Assembly: GCA_964036195.1 (NCBI GenBank)
Contig: OZ038457.1
Location: forward strand, 26,174,787 to 26,238,786
Origin: Sphaerolaimus hirsutus
Taxonomy: Eukaryota > Nematoda > Chromadorea > Monhysterida > Sphaerolaimidae
Direction: 5' to 3'
DNA: 64,000 nt
Positions 44,264 through 55,400 of this stretch are shown here, piece by piece; positions within the stretch are counted from its first letter, which is position 1, and every line of letters begins with the position of its first letter. The translations under genes and the position numbers were made by a program. The notes under the pieces are model-generated. The model made no database searches and was not told where the DNA came from. It saw nothing but the letters and a program-made list of their open reading frames with translations.

Positions 44264-44892
44264 CTGGGGCCAGATTTAATACTCCCTACAGATTTGTAGG
44301 GTAGGGCGTACGCCCGACAGATTTTTTAAAGTTTAGCCGCATCGACGCACATGCACCGAGAGCAAGGCGGTTCGTAAAATATACGAAACCATCCCGTAAG
44401 GTTGCCGATATTGCAATATGACGTATATCACTTCGATTTTGGCCCGGAAATCACGATTTCTTCGCCGTCTGCCAATTCGTTTTTTATTTTATTTTGTCGG
44501 GCGGGTTACTCGCATAGGTCACGCTTTTGTGTAGTCAGGTAGTCACTTTTTTAGTGTTCACTGCCCACAACCGAAACCATGAGGGCAGCGACAAGAAAGA
44601 AATGCATGCACGAGCGTACAAAAGCGCGACTTATGCGAGTAACCCGCCCGACAAAATAAAATAAAAAACGAATTGGCAGACGGCCAAGAAATGACGAAAT
44701 CGTGATTTCCGAGCCAAAATCGAAACGATATACGTCATATTGCAATATCGGCGACCTTAAGGGATAGTTTCGTGTATTTTATGAACCGCCTTGCTCTCGG
44801 TGCATGTGCGTCGATGCGGCTGAACTTTTAAAAATCTATCGGGCGTACGCCCTACCCTACAAATCTGTAGGGAGTATTAAATCTGGCCCCTG
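44264..44892. mobile_element. 629-bp foldback element
   Basis: Outer ends GGGGCCAGATTTAATACTCC and its complement; complementarity continues almost to the centre near 44575 (through AGGGCGTACGCCC and GCGGGTTACTCGCAT). The CAGGGGCCAGA-like ends suggest hAT, but no clear target duplication was seen. No coding capacity. Confidence 0.85.
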
Positions 44893-46240
44893 GTGGGGGC
44901 TATTTCGAGGGCGGATGAATTTTATCCTCAGCTCGCTCAAACCTAGGGTTGAGGGGGTCAATTCTAGGGGGTCATTCGTGGGAATACGGTAGTATTCAAA
45001 GAGAGAACCCCTTTCCCAGGAGTATCATTCAGCCACGACTGTTCCGTTCGCAGCGAAGCAACAACTGAGAATAGAGCCAAGGCGCAATATCAACTGTGCG
45101 TGGAGTGTTTTCTATTGTTTCGCTAGACACTGCATTTGGTTGACTTTGAGTGCTCTGCGCCCTGAGATTTGCACACGCGTTGCTCTGCTGTGTGTTTGAG
45201 CTATTTGATGGTAGAGTTGTTAAAATGTATGAAGTTTTTTTTTAAATGTTTTTTTTATATTATAATAAAAAGTGTTTGGTTGACACAAGGAAAGTTAGAA
45301 ACAAAGAAAGATGTGTTTGTGTATTTATCCCAAAACAATATTGGAAAAATATATTTTGGTATTTCACCAGCATATGTAATAAGTTGTAAACAAAGTAAGT
45401 TTCATTTGGCATTTGTATGAGATCGCAAATAAAATGAACTTTACTTACCATATTTCCCCGAAATACCCCCATTTGTTTATTTTTTTCTGAGTGCAAATTT
45501 TGAGAAGGGTATTTCAAGGCGGGCCAGAGGGGGGGAGGGGTAATTCAAGGGGGGTTTTGATGAAATACGGTAGTTTACAACTTATTATCAAAAATGTGCC
45601 ATGTACATGACAAAATGTGGGAGTTTTTTTACACTAGCAGGTTGATAATAAACTGAACTGGTTGAAATTTATTCCCCATATATTTGGGATACAAAATTTT
45701 GGGTAAATATTTGGGATATAATTGGGGTAAATCCGAGTACAACCGAGTTTTTAGGAAAGAAACATTAACATATCCATAATCAAAAAGTGCTCAGTAAAAA
45801 ACATTTTTTGCATGCAAAATTTTTAACAACTCTATGCATGACCCCAAACACAAGTGTATACAAGTTGAGCATGGCCAAAATGTCTTCCTGTTGCGTGCAC
45901 GGGATTGTTTCAAGCTCGTTTTAGCTGACTCAGTGCAAGTGCTACTTTGCATTTTGATTTGGCCTGGCTATATTACACGGTGGTTCATTCTTTTCTGTTT
46001 TGTGTTTTTTACTTGTGAATATTTCTTTATTCATGAGGATTTGATAGAACTGCTGTAGATCTCATTCAAGTGCGAATTTACACGTGGCACCGTTTTCGGG
46101 CAATAGTGATAAAAATCCGATAATGATAAAAAAAGATGTTACAAGGTCGTCACAGTTGCAGACACAACACGTGTTATCACCAGGTGCAAATTGCTCGTCA
46201 TTTCTGTCTAGTGTTGTAAAAAGCGTAAACACGTCGGCAC
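44893..46240. other. Interval with no recognised gene
   Basis: Holds a MITE at 45446-45572 and AT-rich sequence. The frame at 45834-46058 has no protein-like conservation that I can see. Confidence 0.4.
45446..45572. mobile_element. Small MITE with TACCATATTTCC / GAAATACGGTA ends
   Basis: Imperfect inverted ends and C/G-rich interior (AAATACCCCC, GGGGGAGGGG); same broad family as 57956-58199. Confidence 0.55.
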
Positions 46241-46244
46241 CAGG

Positions 46245-46930
46245 GTTGGCAAAATCTCAGAAAAAAATAAAAATTAAATAAAAATCAAATGGAATATTCA
46301 AGAATAAAATAAAATAAAATAAAATGGAAAATTTAAGAATAAAAATAAAAATTGTATAAAAATTCTAATTTTTGTAAAATTTTTGTAAAATTGTATAAAA
46401 ATTCGTATTTTTGTAAAATTGTATAAAAATTCATATTTTTTGTAAAATTTTGTCTCATTGCTTGAGTCTCTACCTGTTTTTTCATGGATCTGGGGGCAGT
46501 CCCAAGCATTGTAAAGTGTCAAATGTCATGTAAAATGTCATGCAAAGTGTCAATTGTCATGACAAATGTAAAGTAAAGTGTAAATTGTCATGACATGTAA
46601 AAATAAAAGTATCAATTGTCAAGCAAATTGTGTTCAAATCTCATGTTTTATTTCAAAATCTTATGTTTTGTATCCAAATTATGTTGTTGTTGACTCCAAA
46701 TCTTATGTGAACATTTGGATACAAAAACATAAGATTTGGATATAAAACATACTATGGATACAAAAACACAAGATTTCGATACACAATTTACACTTTGCAT
46801 GACATTTGTCATGACAATTGCCACTGTGCTTGAAATTTTACATGACACTTGACATTTTGCATGACAATTGATACTTTACTTTACATTTGTCATGACAATT
46901 GACACTTTGCATGACATTTTACAAATGTGC
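46245..46930. repeat. AT-rich and GTGTCAATTGTCATGAC repeat tract
   Basis: 46245-46470 is AAAATAAAAT / TTTGTAAAATTGTATAA repeat following a CAGGGTTGGCAAAATCTCAG end. From 46488 a second repeat starts GGGGGCAGTCCCAAGC and continues with AAGTGTCAAATGTCATG words arranged as an inverted repeat around 46700. Confidence 0.6.
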
Positions 46931-47229
46931 CAAGCACACTCCAGTAGTCCTTCTACTGAAAATGCAAACCTGTGTAACATTATCGTAAAATGTAAAACCT
47001 TTAATATTTAAGTTGACGTTCTTATGTTCGCTTTTATATTTAATTAATTCAATTTATTACGATTCTATTCATATTTACATTCCAATTTTAACATCTTCAC
47101 ATTTACCATTTAATATCTCAAGCGATGTTGTTTACAACGTGCGCTTCACATCGCTCACATATTTAGATCTTAGTCATTGCTCACATTCCGCCACATTTCC
47201 TTGACAAGCAGCACGCAAATACGCCGTCA
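46931..47229. other. Short interval before retroelement
   Basis: AT-rich, nothing recognised. Confidence 0.4.
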
Positions 47230-48069
47230 TGTTTATGTTAAGCGGCGGGCCCGCCCCGAGTGGGGGGCCGGGCCCGCGCGCCATTTCAAATGCTGTCTGG
47301 CTTGTCTCAAATTTTCACTATCTTGCCAGTTTAGCTTGCTTTTCATCGGAGAAGCGAGCGAGCAAGGATTGAACTTTCACAATTGGAAATGTTGGGTAAA
47401 AATCGGAGATTAGAACCGACCGATTGGCGCCAAACCAATCGCCATCGGTCTGGCCCTTAAAAGCCGATTTCACAGCTAGAATCGGCAGTGTTTGCAACCT
47501 CGTCAACTTCACACGAATCTCTTCCTAGGATCTAAATAAGCGCCGTAGTCACTTTATTAAGTCGCTTGTTTTTGGTGCTAAGTTTTACGCTTGGTGCTTT
47601 AAGTCACCTCAGTGCTTTATTTCACACCTGCGCTGTTAGAGGTGCTTTATTCACAACCGCGCCACTTAATTGTCGCCTTTTGTCGTAATTAAGTGCCTTC
47701 TTTAAATTGCCTTATTTCTCCGGTAATTAGAGCTTCTTTTACGTTTTATTTAAGTAATTAATTTAGTTGTAAATTAATTCCCTTGTTTACGTAAATTTTT
47801 ATATATATTGTATTTACATTTTATTTCTTGGTATTTAATTGTCTAAATAAAAACGTTCGTCAAAACCTTTGGTAAACAGTCTTAATTTGCTTCACACTAA
47901 CTCACGTCAATTCACTTCAACTCAACTAATCACATTTGATAAAATAACGGAACGTCAACTAGAGACGACGCTTCACGTCAACTTTCACTTGTTCACATTT
48001 GTCCTCTTCCTCGGTTAGGAATAGGAGCTGGTTCACAAGTCACTTCATCAAGTTCCGTATTATTTTACA
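47230..48069 (+). mobile_element. Probable 5' LTR of BEL/Pao element
   Basis: Placed by its right edge: TTATTTTACA is followed directly by TGGCGCAGCGAGCAGGG at 48070, the usual arrangement of an LTR ending CA and a primer-binding site starting TGG. The left edge (TGTTTATG) is a guess from the TG...CA rule. An AATAAA lies near 47847. No second copy is found downstream to confirm the ends. Confidence 0.5.
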
Positions 48070-48090
48070 TGGCGCAGCGAGCAGGGTGAC
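48070..48090 (+). promoter_or_regulatory. Putative primer-binding site
   Basis: TGGCGCAGCGAGCAGGG right after the proposed LTR; resembles the TGGCGC... primer sites of LTR elements. The priming tRNA was not identified. Confidence 0.5.
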
Positions 48091-48346
48091 TAATTAAACT
48101 AATTGGTCACTCTAATTAAGTCGTCTCGCGCGAAATTTCATTGGAAATTGTTTTTCACAGCCTGAGTCACACGCACGAGGTTACGGTAATACGGTTTTGG
48201 ACGCAAAATCGTTAGTAGCACGTGCATATTAACTTACGATTTTACAAGTACAAGTCACAAGAAACGAAATATTTATTTTATTATTTTATTTCGTTCACAG
48301 CTAGCTACCACTTTGCTAATAAGCAATAAATCAATCGAACTTTGCT

Positions 48347-51300
48347 ATGGCCGACGAACGCATACGCGCTCAGCGAGGCGCCGCCGCCGCCGCAGCTATG
48401 CCTGCGAGCAACGTTGATGAGTTCGACACAGCTCATCCGTTGACTCAACATAGCCGGGCGCTGACTGGAGTGCGCAACGGAGTGCTGCGTTTCACATCCA
48501 AACCGATTCCTAAAATCGTCAAAGACGAGTCACAACCCGCCGCCGTAAACATACGTGCGGCGGAGGAAGTATTAGAATTACTTCAGGCCTACGGCTACCA
48601 AGCCGAGATGAAACGCTCGGACCTGTCTACGGCTATGGACAAATTCACAACCACTGTCCAAGATTACATCACAAGCCTAGACAGAGACGAAGACGGAGTG
48701 GCCGAAGAGATAAAGAGCGCCAACGCCAAATTGGAGCGCGCGCTCTACTCAGGCTCGAACAACGCGATGATGCTCATGGATAAGCTGGAATCGAGGATTG
48801 CGTCCGCCCAAGCGCATATCAAATCCGCGGAAAGGTTGATACTTTCCTTGAAAGGTCAGTCCAATGTTGATTTAACTACTCAACCCCCTTCACAACCCCC
48901 TTACAACAATGTCAATATGGGAAGTAGTTCTCAACCTTCACAACCGGAAACTTTGTTAAAGTTACCTAAAATCGAGCTTGCTAAATATAACGGTGATCCG
49001 TTAGAATGGGCAGCTTGGTGGGAGATTTTTCGAGCTCAAATTCACGACCGAGCTAATTTGTCAATGGGTATGAAATATACATACCTCAAGCTCAGCCTTA
49101 CCGGTCCAGCAGCAGAACTGCTGGCCGGATTAAAAGGTGATGGTCGAGATTACATCACAGCGGTCACCATGTTACAATCAAACTTTGGTGAGACGCATCG
49201 AGTACAAGCCGCCCTTTGGGATAAATTGTATTCACTCGAAAAGCCTTCGTCAAGAGGAGACTCTCTCACAAATTTCACACGAACCCTTTTGTCAACTCTC
49301 AATCAACTTAAAGAAAGAGGTGAGAGTGTCGATTCTGGTGCAGTGTTAAGAATAATTTGTGGTTATCTTCCCGATAATATTGTTCTAGCCGTCACAGAAG
49401 AACACCGGAATTCGATGCGCACCGCTGTAACCGGCGACACCGAACTCACAGTCGTCAGGTTTGTCGATGCATTAACTACCATTGCTCGTGCTCGGTTAGA
49501 CGCGATGAAAACTGAACAACAAAGTTCACAATCTTCAACTGTTGTTCAGAAATCACAAAATTCATCATTAAAAAAGCCACAAAATGGAGGAGGTTGGCAA
49601 CAGCAAAAGAAAAAAGGAAATAAATCACAAAATACCTTTTCAAAACCAAAACCTATTCACAATACGGTTGCTTTTGCTGGAACCAATGCTAACGTTGGTA
49701 AATCACAAGGAAAAAATAAAAATTCCACTCAACCTCCCAGAACTCCGGCGATCGGAGCGATTAGTCAAAAGCAGTCCTCACAACCTGCTGCTGACTATCG
49801 GAAGCCAAAATTCGAGTGCTTGTTCTGCGGCATCAAAGAGCACTACACAACCGACTGCCCTCAATACGTCACACCGAGAGAGCGCACTGAACGGTTGCAA
49901 GCTTTGGGCGATGTGTGCACGCGCTGCACGCGCAGAGGTCATCAAGCGACACAGTGCACTCAACGACTGAGTTGCTACTACTGTCGCCAGATTGATCAGC
50001 ATCACGGGGCGTTCTGTCCTACCAGACAGGCACCCGCAAGGCGTCAGGTAAACAATTCACAAAATAAAGCCTTTGTCAAAGCAACGAGCGCTAATTTTGT
50101 CAACGCTCAGGTAATCACAACGGGCGCGGCGTCGTCACATGCACCGCCATCGTATCCGCCTTCACACACGGAACCGATGAGCGTGTGTGTCATCCCCCCG
50201 GACGAGAACGATTTCCGGTGGAGACAGAATACGCTGTACCAGCTGGACATGGACGGCCCGTTAGACATGGGCGAATGGCTGAGGCCCGCTAACGCTCAAC
50301 AAGCGAAAGCTCAGGAGGAAGCCCGCAAATATCACAGCGAGAATGAGCTGTGGACGACGCTCCGTGCCAACCTCATCCAGGAAGGCACAGATATGGAGAC
50401 TGTCGAGGCCAAAATCCGCGGCTTCCAGCAGAAACGGTACGAGGTGTACCCACACCTCAACCCGAACCAAATGTCATCGTCGGTGCCACTTCAACCCAGT
50501 CACAGGCCCACGGTGGAGGTGCTGAGCGCACAGGCAGGTTACGGTAACCCCAACACCGCTACCAGGCAGCAGGCCGAACAAGAATGTGAGTTCGATTTTG
50601 CACCTATTGTTCGTTTGCAAGTGGCCCAGGCTTCATTAATAAATAAAGACGCTGAATTAAATCGAGTCACAGACCCTTTGTTAATATTCTTTGACACTGG
50701 ATGCGAATATTCATACATTAAAGCATCAGTGGCAAATGAGTATAACTTTGAAAACAAAGGAGATGTTGTTCTTCAAATGAACGTGTTTGCGACAAAAACG
50801 CCCGTCACAGTCAATACGTTTTTGGTCGAGGCTGTTATGCCTATTTACAAACACGTCGACAATAAGGGCAATATGTTACAAATTCCGCTCACTTTACGTG
50901 CAGTGGATAATTTGGCAACATATGCGTGCCCACCTCCTTTGTCACAAGATGACAAAACAGTCATTTATATTGTGTACGGTGAACATGCACAAGAACAATT
51001 CGCGGAACCGCTTGAATTGACCGAAATGACTGATGAGTTTTGTCACAAACTATGTCAACCAGATGTAGTCATTGGTCAAGACTATTATTGGAAGTTCGAT
51101 ATTCGACCAACAGAAATCGAACTCCCATCTGGATTGATCATAGTCGAATCAATACTTGGATTGATGCTTGGCGGAAATGCATCATCACAGTCATTTGTCA
51201 CAACACCTGACATTTCACCACATCAATTCATGGTTTCATGCAGTTCACATGCTTCATCAGCTGTTGCTGTTGGCCAAGAGACATTATTTCAATTTCACAG

Positions 51301-52495
51301 TCTCGAGTCAATAGGTATCACAGATGATCCATTATCACATGATGATGACAAAGCTGAACAGTTAATTCTGGAATCAATTACTCTCGATCCGGAAACTGGT
51401 CGCTATAGCGTAGATTGGCCATTCAAATCAACAATTCAAGAATTGCCAACCAACAATGCAGAAGCATTTCGCCGCTTTCTGTCACTGTTGAAACGGTTTC
51501 GAAAAGATCCCGATTTATTTGCCACATACGCGAAAGTCATCTCTGATCAACTTCACAAAGGTGTCATAGAACCCGTCTATGGTTCACAAGATGGTTTGCA
51601 AGAACACATCTTACCTCACCAACCTGTCCTCACACCTGGCAGATCGACAACATGTCGAATAGTGTATGATGGTTCTGCAGGCAAGCCAAGTCTCAATAAT
51701 TGCTTATTTCGAGGCCCAGTTCTCACACCACTGGCGCTCGGATTAATGCTTCGCTTCAGAGCCGGAAAAGTGGTGTTATTAGCAGATATTGAGAAAGCAT
51801 TTTTACAAATTGCTCTTCACCCAAAATCACGCGCTTTCACAAAATTTTACTGGCTGCGTGATGACACCATTCCATCTCATGAAGACAATATTCAAATGAT
51901 GCAATTCACAAGGGTGCTGTTTGGTCTCACATGCAGTCCATCCATTTTGTCAACTGTTATCAAATATCACCTAGAAGCGGAATTAGCTCACATGCATCCC
52001 GCTGAAACCAATGAACGAATGAAACTGGAGCTGTTGCTCAACAGCATTTACGTTGATAATTTAGTTATCAGCGTAGATGATGACAAATATGCAATACAGC
52101 TCTATCGTTTAATTAAAGCTGTTTTTGCCAGAGCAAATTTCAACATGCGCGAATGGATGACAAATTCGCCTATGGTCTCGGAGAAAATCAAACCCGATGA
52201 CCTCAACCCGAAAAAGTCACAATATATCAAAGTAATGGGTCTCGTTTACGATCACATTGAAGACACCATCGCGGTGCCAGCTCCCAAGAAAGATTTCACG
52301 CTCATTGTCACAGCCACGCGCCGCAATTTAAATAAATTGCTGGCTTCGACATACGATCCTATTGGCGTCACAGCACCCGCGTTATTTCGGTTGAAATTTC
52401 GCGTGTCACAAATAATTCAAAGGTGCAATATCACAACCTGGGATGAACTCATTGAAGACCCAGAGGCGGATGACTTACTGGACGATTTAAAATGA
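48347..52495 (+). CDS. BEL/Pao retrotransposon gag-protease-reverse transcriptase ORF
   Basis: 1382 codons. N-terminal Ala-rich and helical region; a gag segment typical of BEL/Pao (LPKIELAKYNGDPLEWAAWW, from about residue 206); three Cys/His knuckles starting at Cys491, Cys524 and Cys543, the first two CX2CX4HX4C; an aspartic protease with DTG at 783-785 and VVIGQDYYWKF at about 907; reverse transcriptase with LLADIEKAFLQIAL near 1144, FGLTCSPSIL near 1191 and an active-site box reading YVDN at 1235-1238. It stops at TGA 52493-52495, but the same frame stays open into the next ORF, so gag-pol is split by one stop. Upstream distance from the primer site (277 bases) is a normal leader. Confidence 0.93.
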   Translation: MADERIRAQRGAAAAAAMPASNVDEFDTAHPLTQHSRALTGVRNGVLRFTSKPIPKIVKDESQPAAVNIRAAEEVLELLQAYGYQAEMKRSDLSTAMDKFTTTVQDYITSLDRDEDGVAEEIKSANAKLERALYSGSNNAMMLMDKLESRIASAQAHIKSAERLILSLKGQSNVDLTTQPPSQPPYNNVNMGSSSQPSQPETLLKLPKIELAKYNGDPLEWAAWWEIFRAQIHDRANLSMGMKYTYLKLSLTGPAAELLAGLKGDGRDYITAVTMLQSNFGETHRVQAALWDKLYSLEKPSSRGDSLTNFTRTLLSTLNQLKERGESVDSGAVLRIICGYLPDNIVLAVTEEHRNSMRTAVTGDTELTVVRFVDALTTIARARLDAMKTEQQSSQSSTVVQKSQNSSLKKPQNGGGWQQQKKKGNKSQNTFSKPKPIHNTVAFAGTNANVGKSQGKNKNSTQPPRTPAIGAISQKQSSQPAADYRKPKFECLFCGIKEHYTTDCPQYVTPRERTERLQALGDVCTRCTRRGHQATQCTQRLSCYYCRQIDQHHGAFCPTRQAPARRQVNNSQNKAFVKATSANFVNAQVITTGAASSHAPPSYPPSHTEPMSVCVIPPDENDFRWRQNTLYQLDMDGPLDMGEWLRPANAQQAKAQEEARKYHSENELWTTLRANLIQEGTDMETVEAKIRGFQQKRYEVYPHLNPNQMSSSVPLQPSHRPTVEVLSAQAGYGNPNTATRQQAEQECEFDFAPIVRLQVAQASLINKDAELNRVTDPLLIFFDTGCEYSYIKASVANEYNFENKGDVVLQMNVFATKTPVTVNTFLVEAVMPIYKHVDNKGNMLQIPLTLRAVDNLATYACPPPLSQDDKTVIYIVYGEHAQEQFAEPLELTEMTDEFCHKLCQPDVVIGQDYYWKFDIRPTEIELPSGLIIVESILGLMLGGNASSQSFVTTPDISPHQFMVSCSSHASSAVAVGQETLFQFHSLESIGITDDPLSHDDDKAEQLILESITLDPETGRYSVDWPFKSTIQELPTNNAEAFRRFLSLLKRFRKDPDLFATYAKVISDQLHKGVIEPVYGSQDGLQEHILPHQPVLTPGRSTTCRIVYDGSAGKPSLNNCLFRGPVLTPLALGLMLRFRAGKVVLLADIEKAFLQIALHPKSRAFTKFYWLRDDTIPSHEDNIQMMQFTRVLFGLTCSPSILSTVIKYHLEAELAHMHPAETNERMKLELLLNSIYVDNLVISVDDDKYAIQLYRLIKAVFARANFNMREWMTNSPMVSEKIKPDDLNPKKSQYIKVMGLVYDHIEDTIAVPAPKKDFTLIVTATRRNLNKLLASTYDPIGVTAPALFRLKFRVSQIIQRCNITTWDELIEDPEADDLLDDLK

Positions 52496-55400
52496 CATCT
52501 CTCGTCCATAAGTCAAATCAAATTCCCGCGCTCATTTCATTCTTTTGGCATCGATGTCAAAGCTGTCACAAGGCCATTAGAATTACATGTGTTTTGTGAT
52601 GCCTCAAAAGATGGATACGCCGTTTGCGCTTATTTGCATCAAAAAGCGATTTCACCTGACGAATACGGTTATGAAGATGACCGATATTTTAGTGGTTTTC
52701 TCACAGCTCGCACAAAACTAGCCCCACTTCCGTCAAAACAAGGTCAACCCCTCACAATCACACGCTTGGAATTGCTAGGTGTCACAATTGGAGCACAGCT
52801 CATCGATTATTTACATCATGAACTCGTTGAGCTGGGTGGATGGAAAATTCACAGTAATTTCCTCTGGACCGATAGTACAGTTGTCATCGGCTGGCTATAT
52901 ACCGCAAAGCCGCTGGCTACTTTTGTTAACAATCGGGTCACAAAAATCCATTCGCTAATGTCAAAACATTGCATTCAAATTTGCAAGGTTGCTACAAAAG
53001 ACAACCCAGCCGACATTGCGTCACGGGGTTGTACTTTTGATCAACTAATGATCGAAACAATGTGGTTTACCGGACCCACATTTTTAGCTGAACCTCTCAC
53101 ATCAACCATGCTTGACATTTCGCAATATCAAGCGCAACCTGTCACTGAAGAACTTGCGAAAGGCGACACTCACATCAGTCGACCTTTATATGCTGGAGCA
53201 GTAACTTCACAGCCTGTTTCACAGCCTGATTCACAACCAGCTAATGCTCTTGCACAGCAAGTACCTATCAACTTGGACCCCAATTTGTCACAAAATGTCA
53301 CTCCTCAAAATCCGTTTGTCGAAAGTCGACAACGTCACATCCCTTCAAATTCATTCGAAATCGACATTCGACGATTTTCTACACTGTCAAAATTGTTGCG
53401 TACTGTCGTATATCTGCTTCGTGTCAAAACATATTGGCTAAATCGCTCTATGCATAAAGCTGCAAAGCGCGAAAGCGAATATTTATCAAAACCCATCACA
53501 CAAGCTGATTTATACGAAGCATTTAGACATGTATTGCGCATTTCACAAGCAGAGGAATGTACCAGTTGCATTTCACAAGCGCAACTAGGCAAACACCACA
53601 TGCTCAAATGGGACGCGTGGAATAAATTATTATATTGTGTCACGCGTGTGTCTCACAAAGAACACCGAAACCCTTCGTTGTTTTACTACCTGCCAAAGAC
53701 CGGGTGGTTAACAACGCTAGTGGTTACTCATTTTCATGAGCTTGCTGGTCACAGTGGCATGCTTCACACTTTAGCAGATTTACGCGAACACTGCTGGTTG
53801 TCAAGTGCCAAACAGGTAGTTGCAAAAATTTTGCGGAAATGTGTCACATGCCGCAAAGCAGAAGGAGGTCCATTCACATTACCTGATTTTCACACATTAC
53901 CTGTCACTCGAACTCAATCACAAATCAAGCCATTTCAACATATTGGCATTGATTATATGGGACCGTTAGTTTATTCACAGAACGGAACCCGTCACAGTCA
54001 ACACATTTTGTTGCTAACATGCTTCAGCACACGCGCCATTCATTTAGAGTCAACCAATAGTGTCTTGACAGCCGACACAATTATGGCTCTAAATCGTTTT
54101 ATTTCACGTCGAGGCATGCCAGACACAATTTGGTCCGACAACGCCCCAGCATTCAAAAATTGTGTTAAAATGCTACCGGACGTAAAATGGCATTTTATCA
54201 CAGCCAATAGTCCTTGGCAGGGCGGCGTGTACGAACGCATGGTAGGCTTAGTCAAACGCTTGCTCAAAAAAGCATGCGGACGACGTTGTCTCACATGGCA
54301 TGAATTTCTCACAATCATGCTTGACGTCGAATTCTCCGTCAATACGCGACCATTGTCATACTTGTCAAACACAGACATTGGTGCAGCGATACTGCGCCCA
54401 ATACATTTTCTTTGGGGCACCCCACCACCATGTTACATGGATGAAAAACGTGAGTTGGAACTCGATTCCACCACGATTGAACCCATGCGAAAAATTCCAA
54501 AAGAGGAATGGGAAAGAATGACGGATGGATCTTTCAACCTCACACCCTCACAAATCGAAAAAACCTACACACTCACACCCCCACGTGTCAATGACGTCAA
54601 CTGCATTGACAAAATTGCACTCAACTCTGTGCCTGAAAAGGACAGAGATGACATCACATTACTTTGGGACCAAATTCGTCACAATCGTGAAGTGCTTTGG
54701 TATGAGTGGTCACGTCAATACATTGACCTACTCAAAGATCGAGCTAAAAATCAACGCTTGAAAAAAGGCACAATCAACGAAGCTCCCAAACGTGGCCAAG
54801 TGGTGTTAATCACAGATGATAAACAGCCACGCGGCATGTGGCAAATGGGCCGCGTTCACGAAATACACGTGTCAAGCGATGGCAAAATACGTGCAGTCAC
54901 AGTATTGTCAAGTAACGGCCGTCGCACACGTAGATCTCCATCTAACCTAGTGCCTCTTGAAATCGACACAGAGGACGGTGTTGAATATAAAATCGACACT
55001 GAGGTAAAAGATGATGATAATTCACAACCTTCACCTGATAAGGGTGATGATTCACAAACTGATCAATCACATCAACAATCACAATCTTCACAGCAAGATG
55101 CAAGACGCGCAAACCCACGTCGAACATGTCGCTACACTGGCACATATTCGTTCTGGGGAAACGTGTCGCATTTAATGGCGCTCACGTTGCTAATACAATC
55201 AAAATTAGCCAACGCGCTCACATGGACAGATCAATATCACAAAACTTTTAATCTGTGCCATAAAACACGCACTGGGCACGCAATACAACTTCCAGAAAAA
55301 GTAACATGTCACTTTCCTCAAGTCACAGCCATAGAGGATATTGTGGTATCCATATGGACGTTGCGTGTTCAGCCGCAAACGACACCAATTTATAGATGCT

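Noticed and set aside
45834-46058. 74-codon hydrophobic plus-strand frame
   Set aside because: Single short frame, no splice partners, no recognisable family, flanked by repeats.
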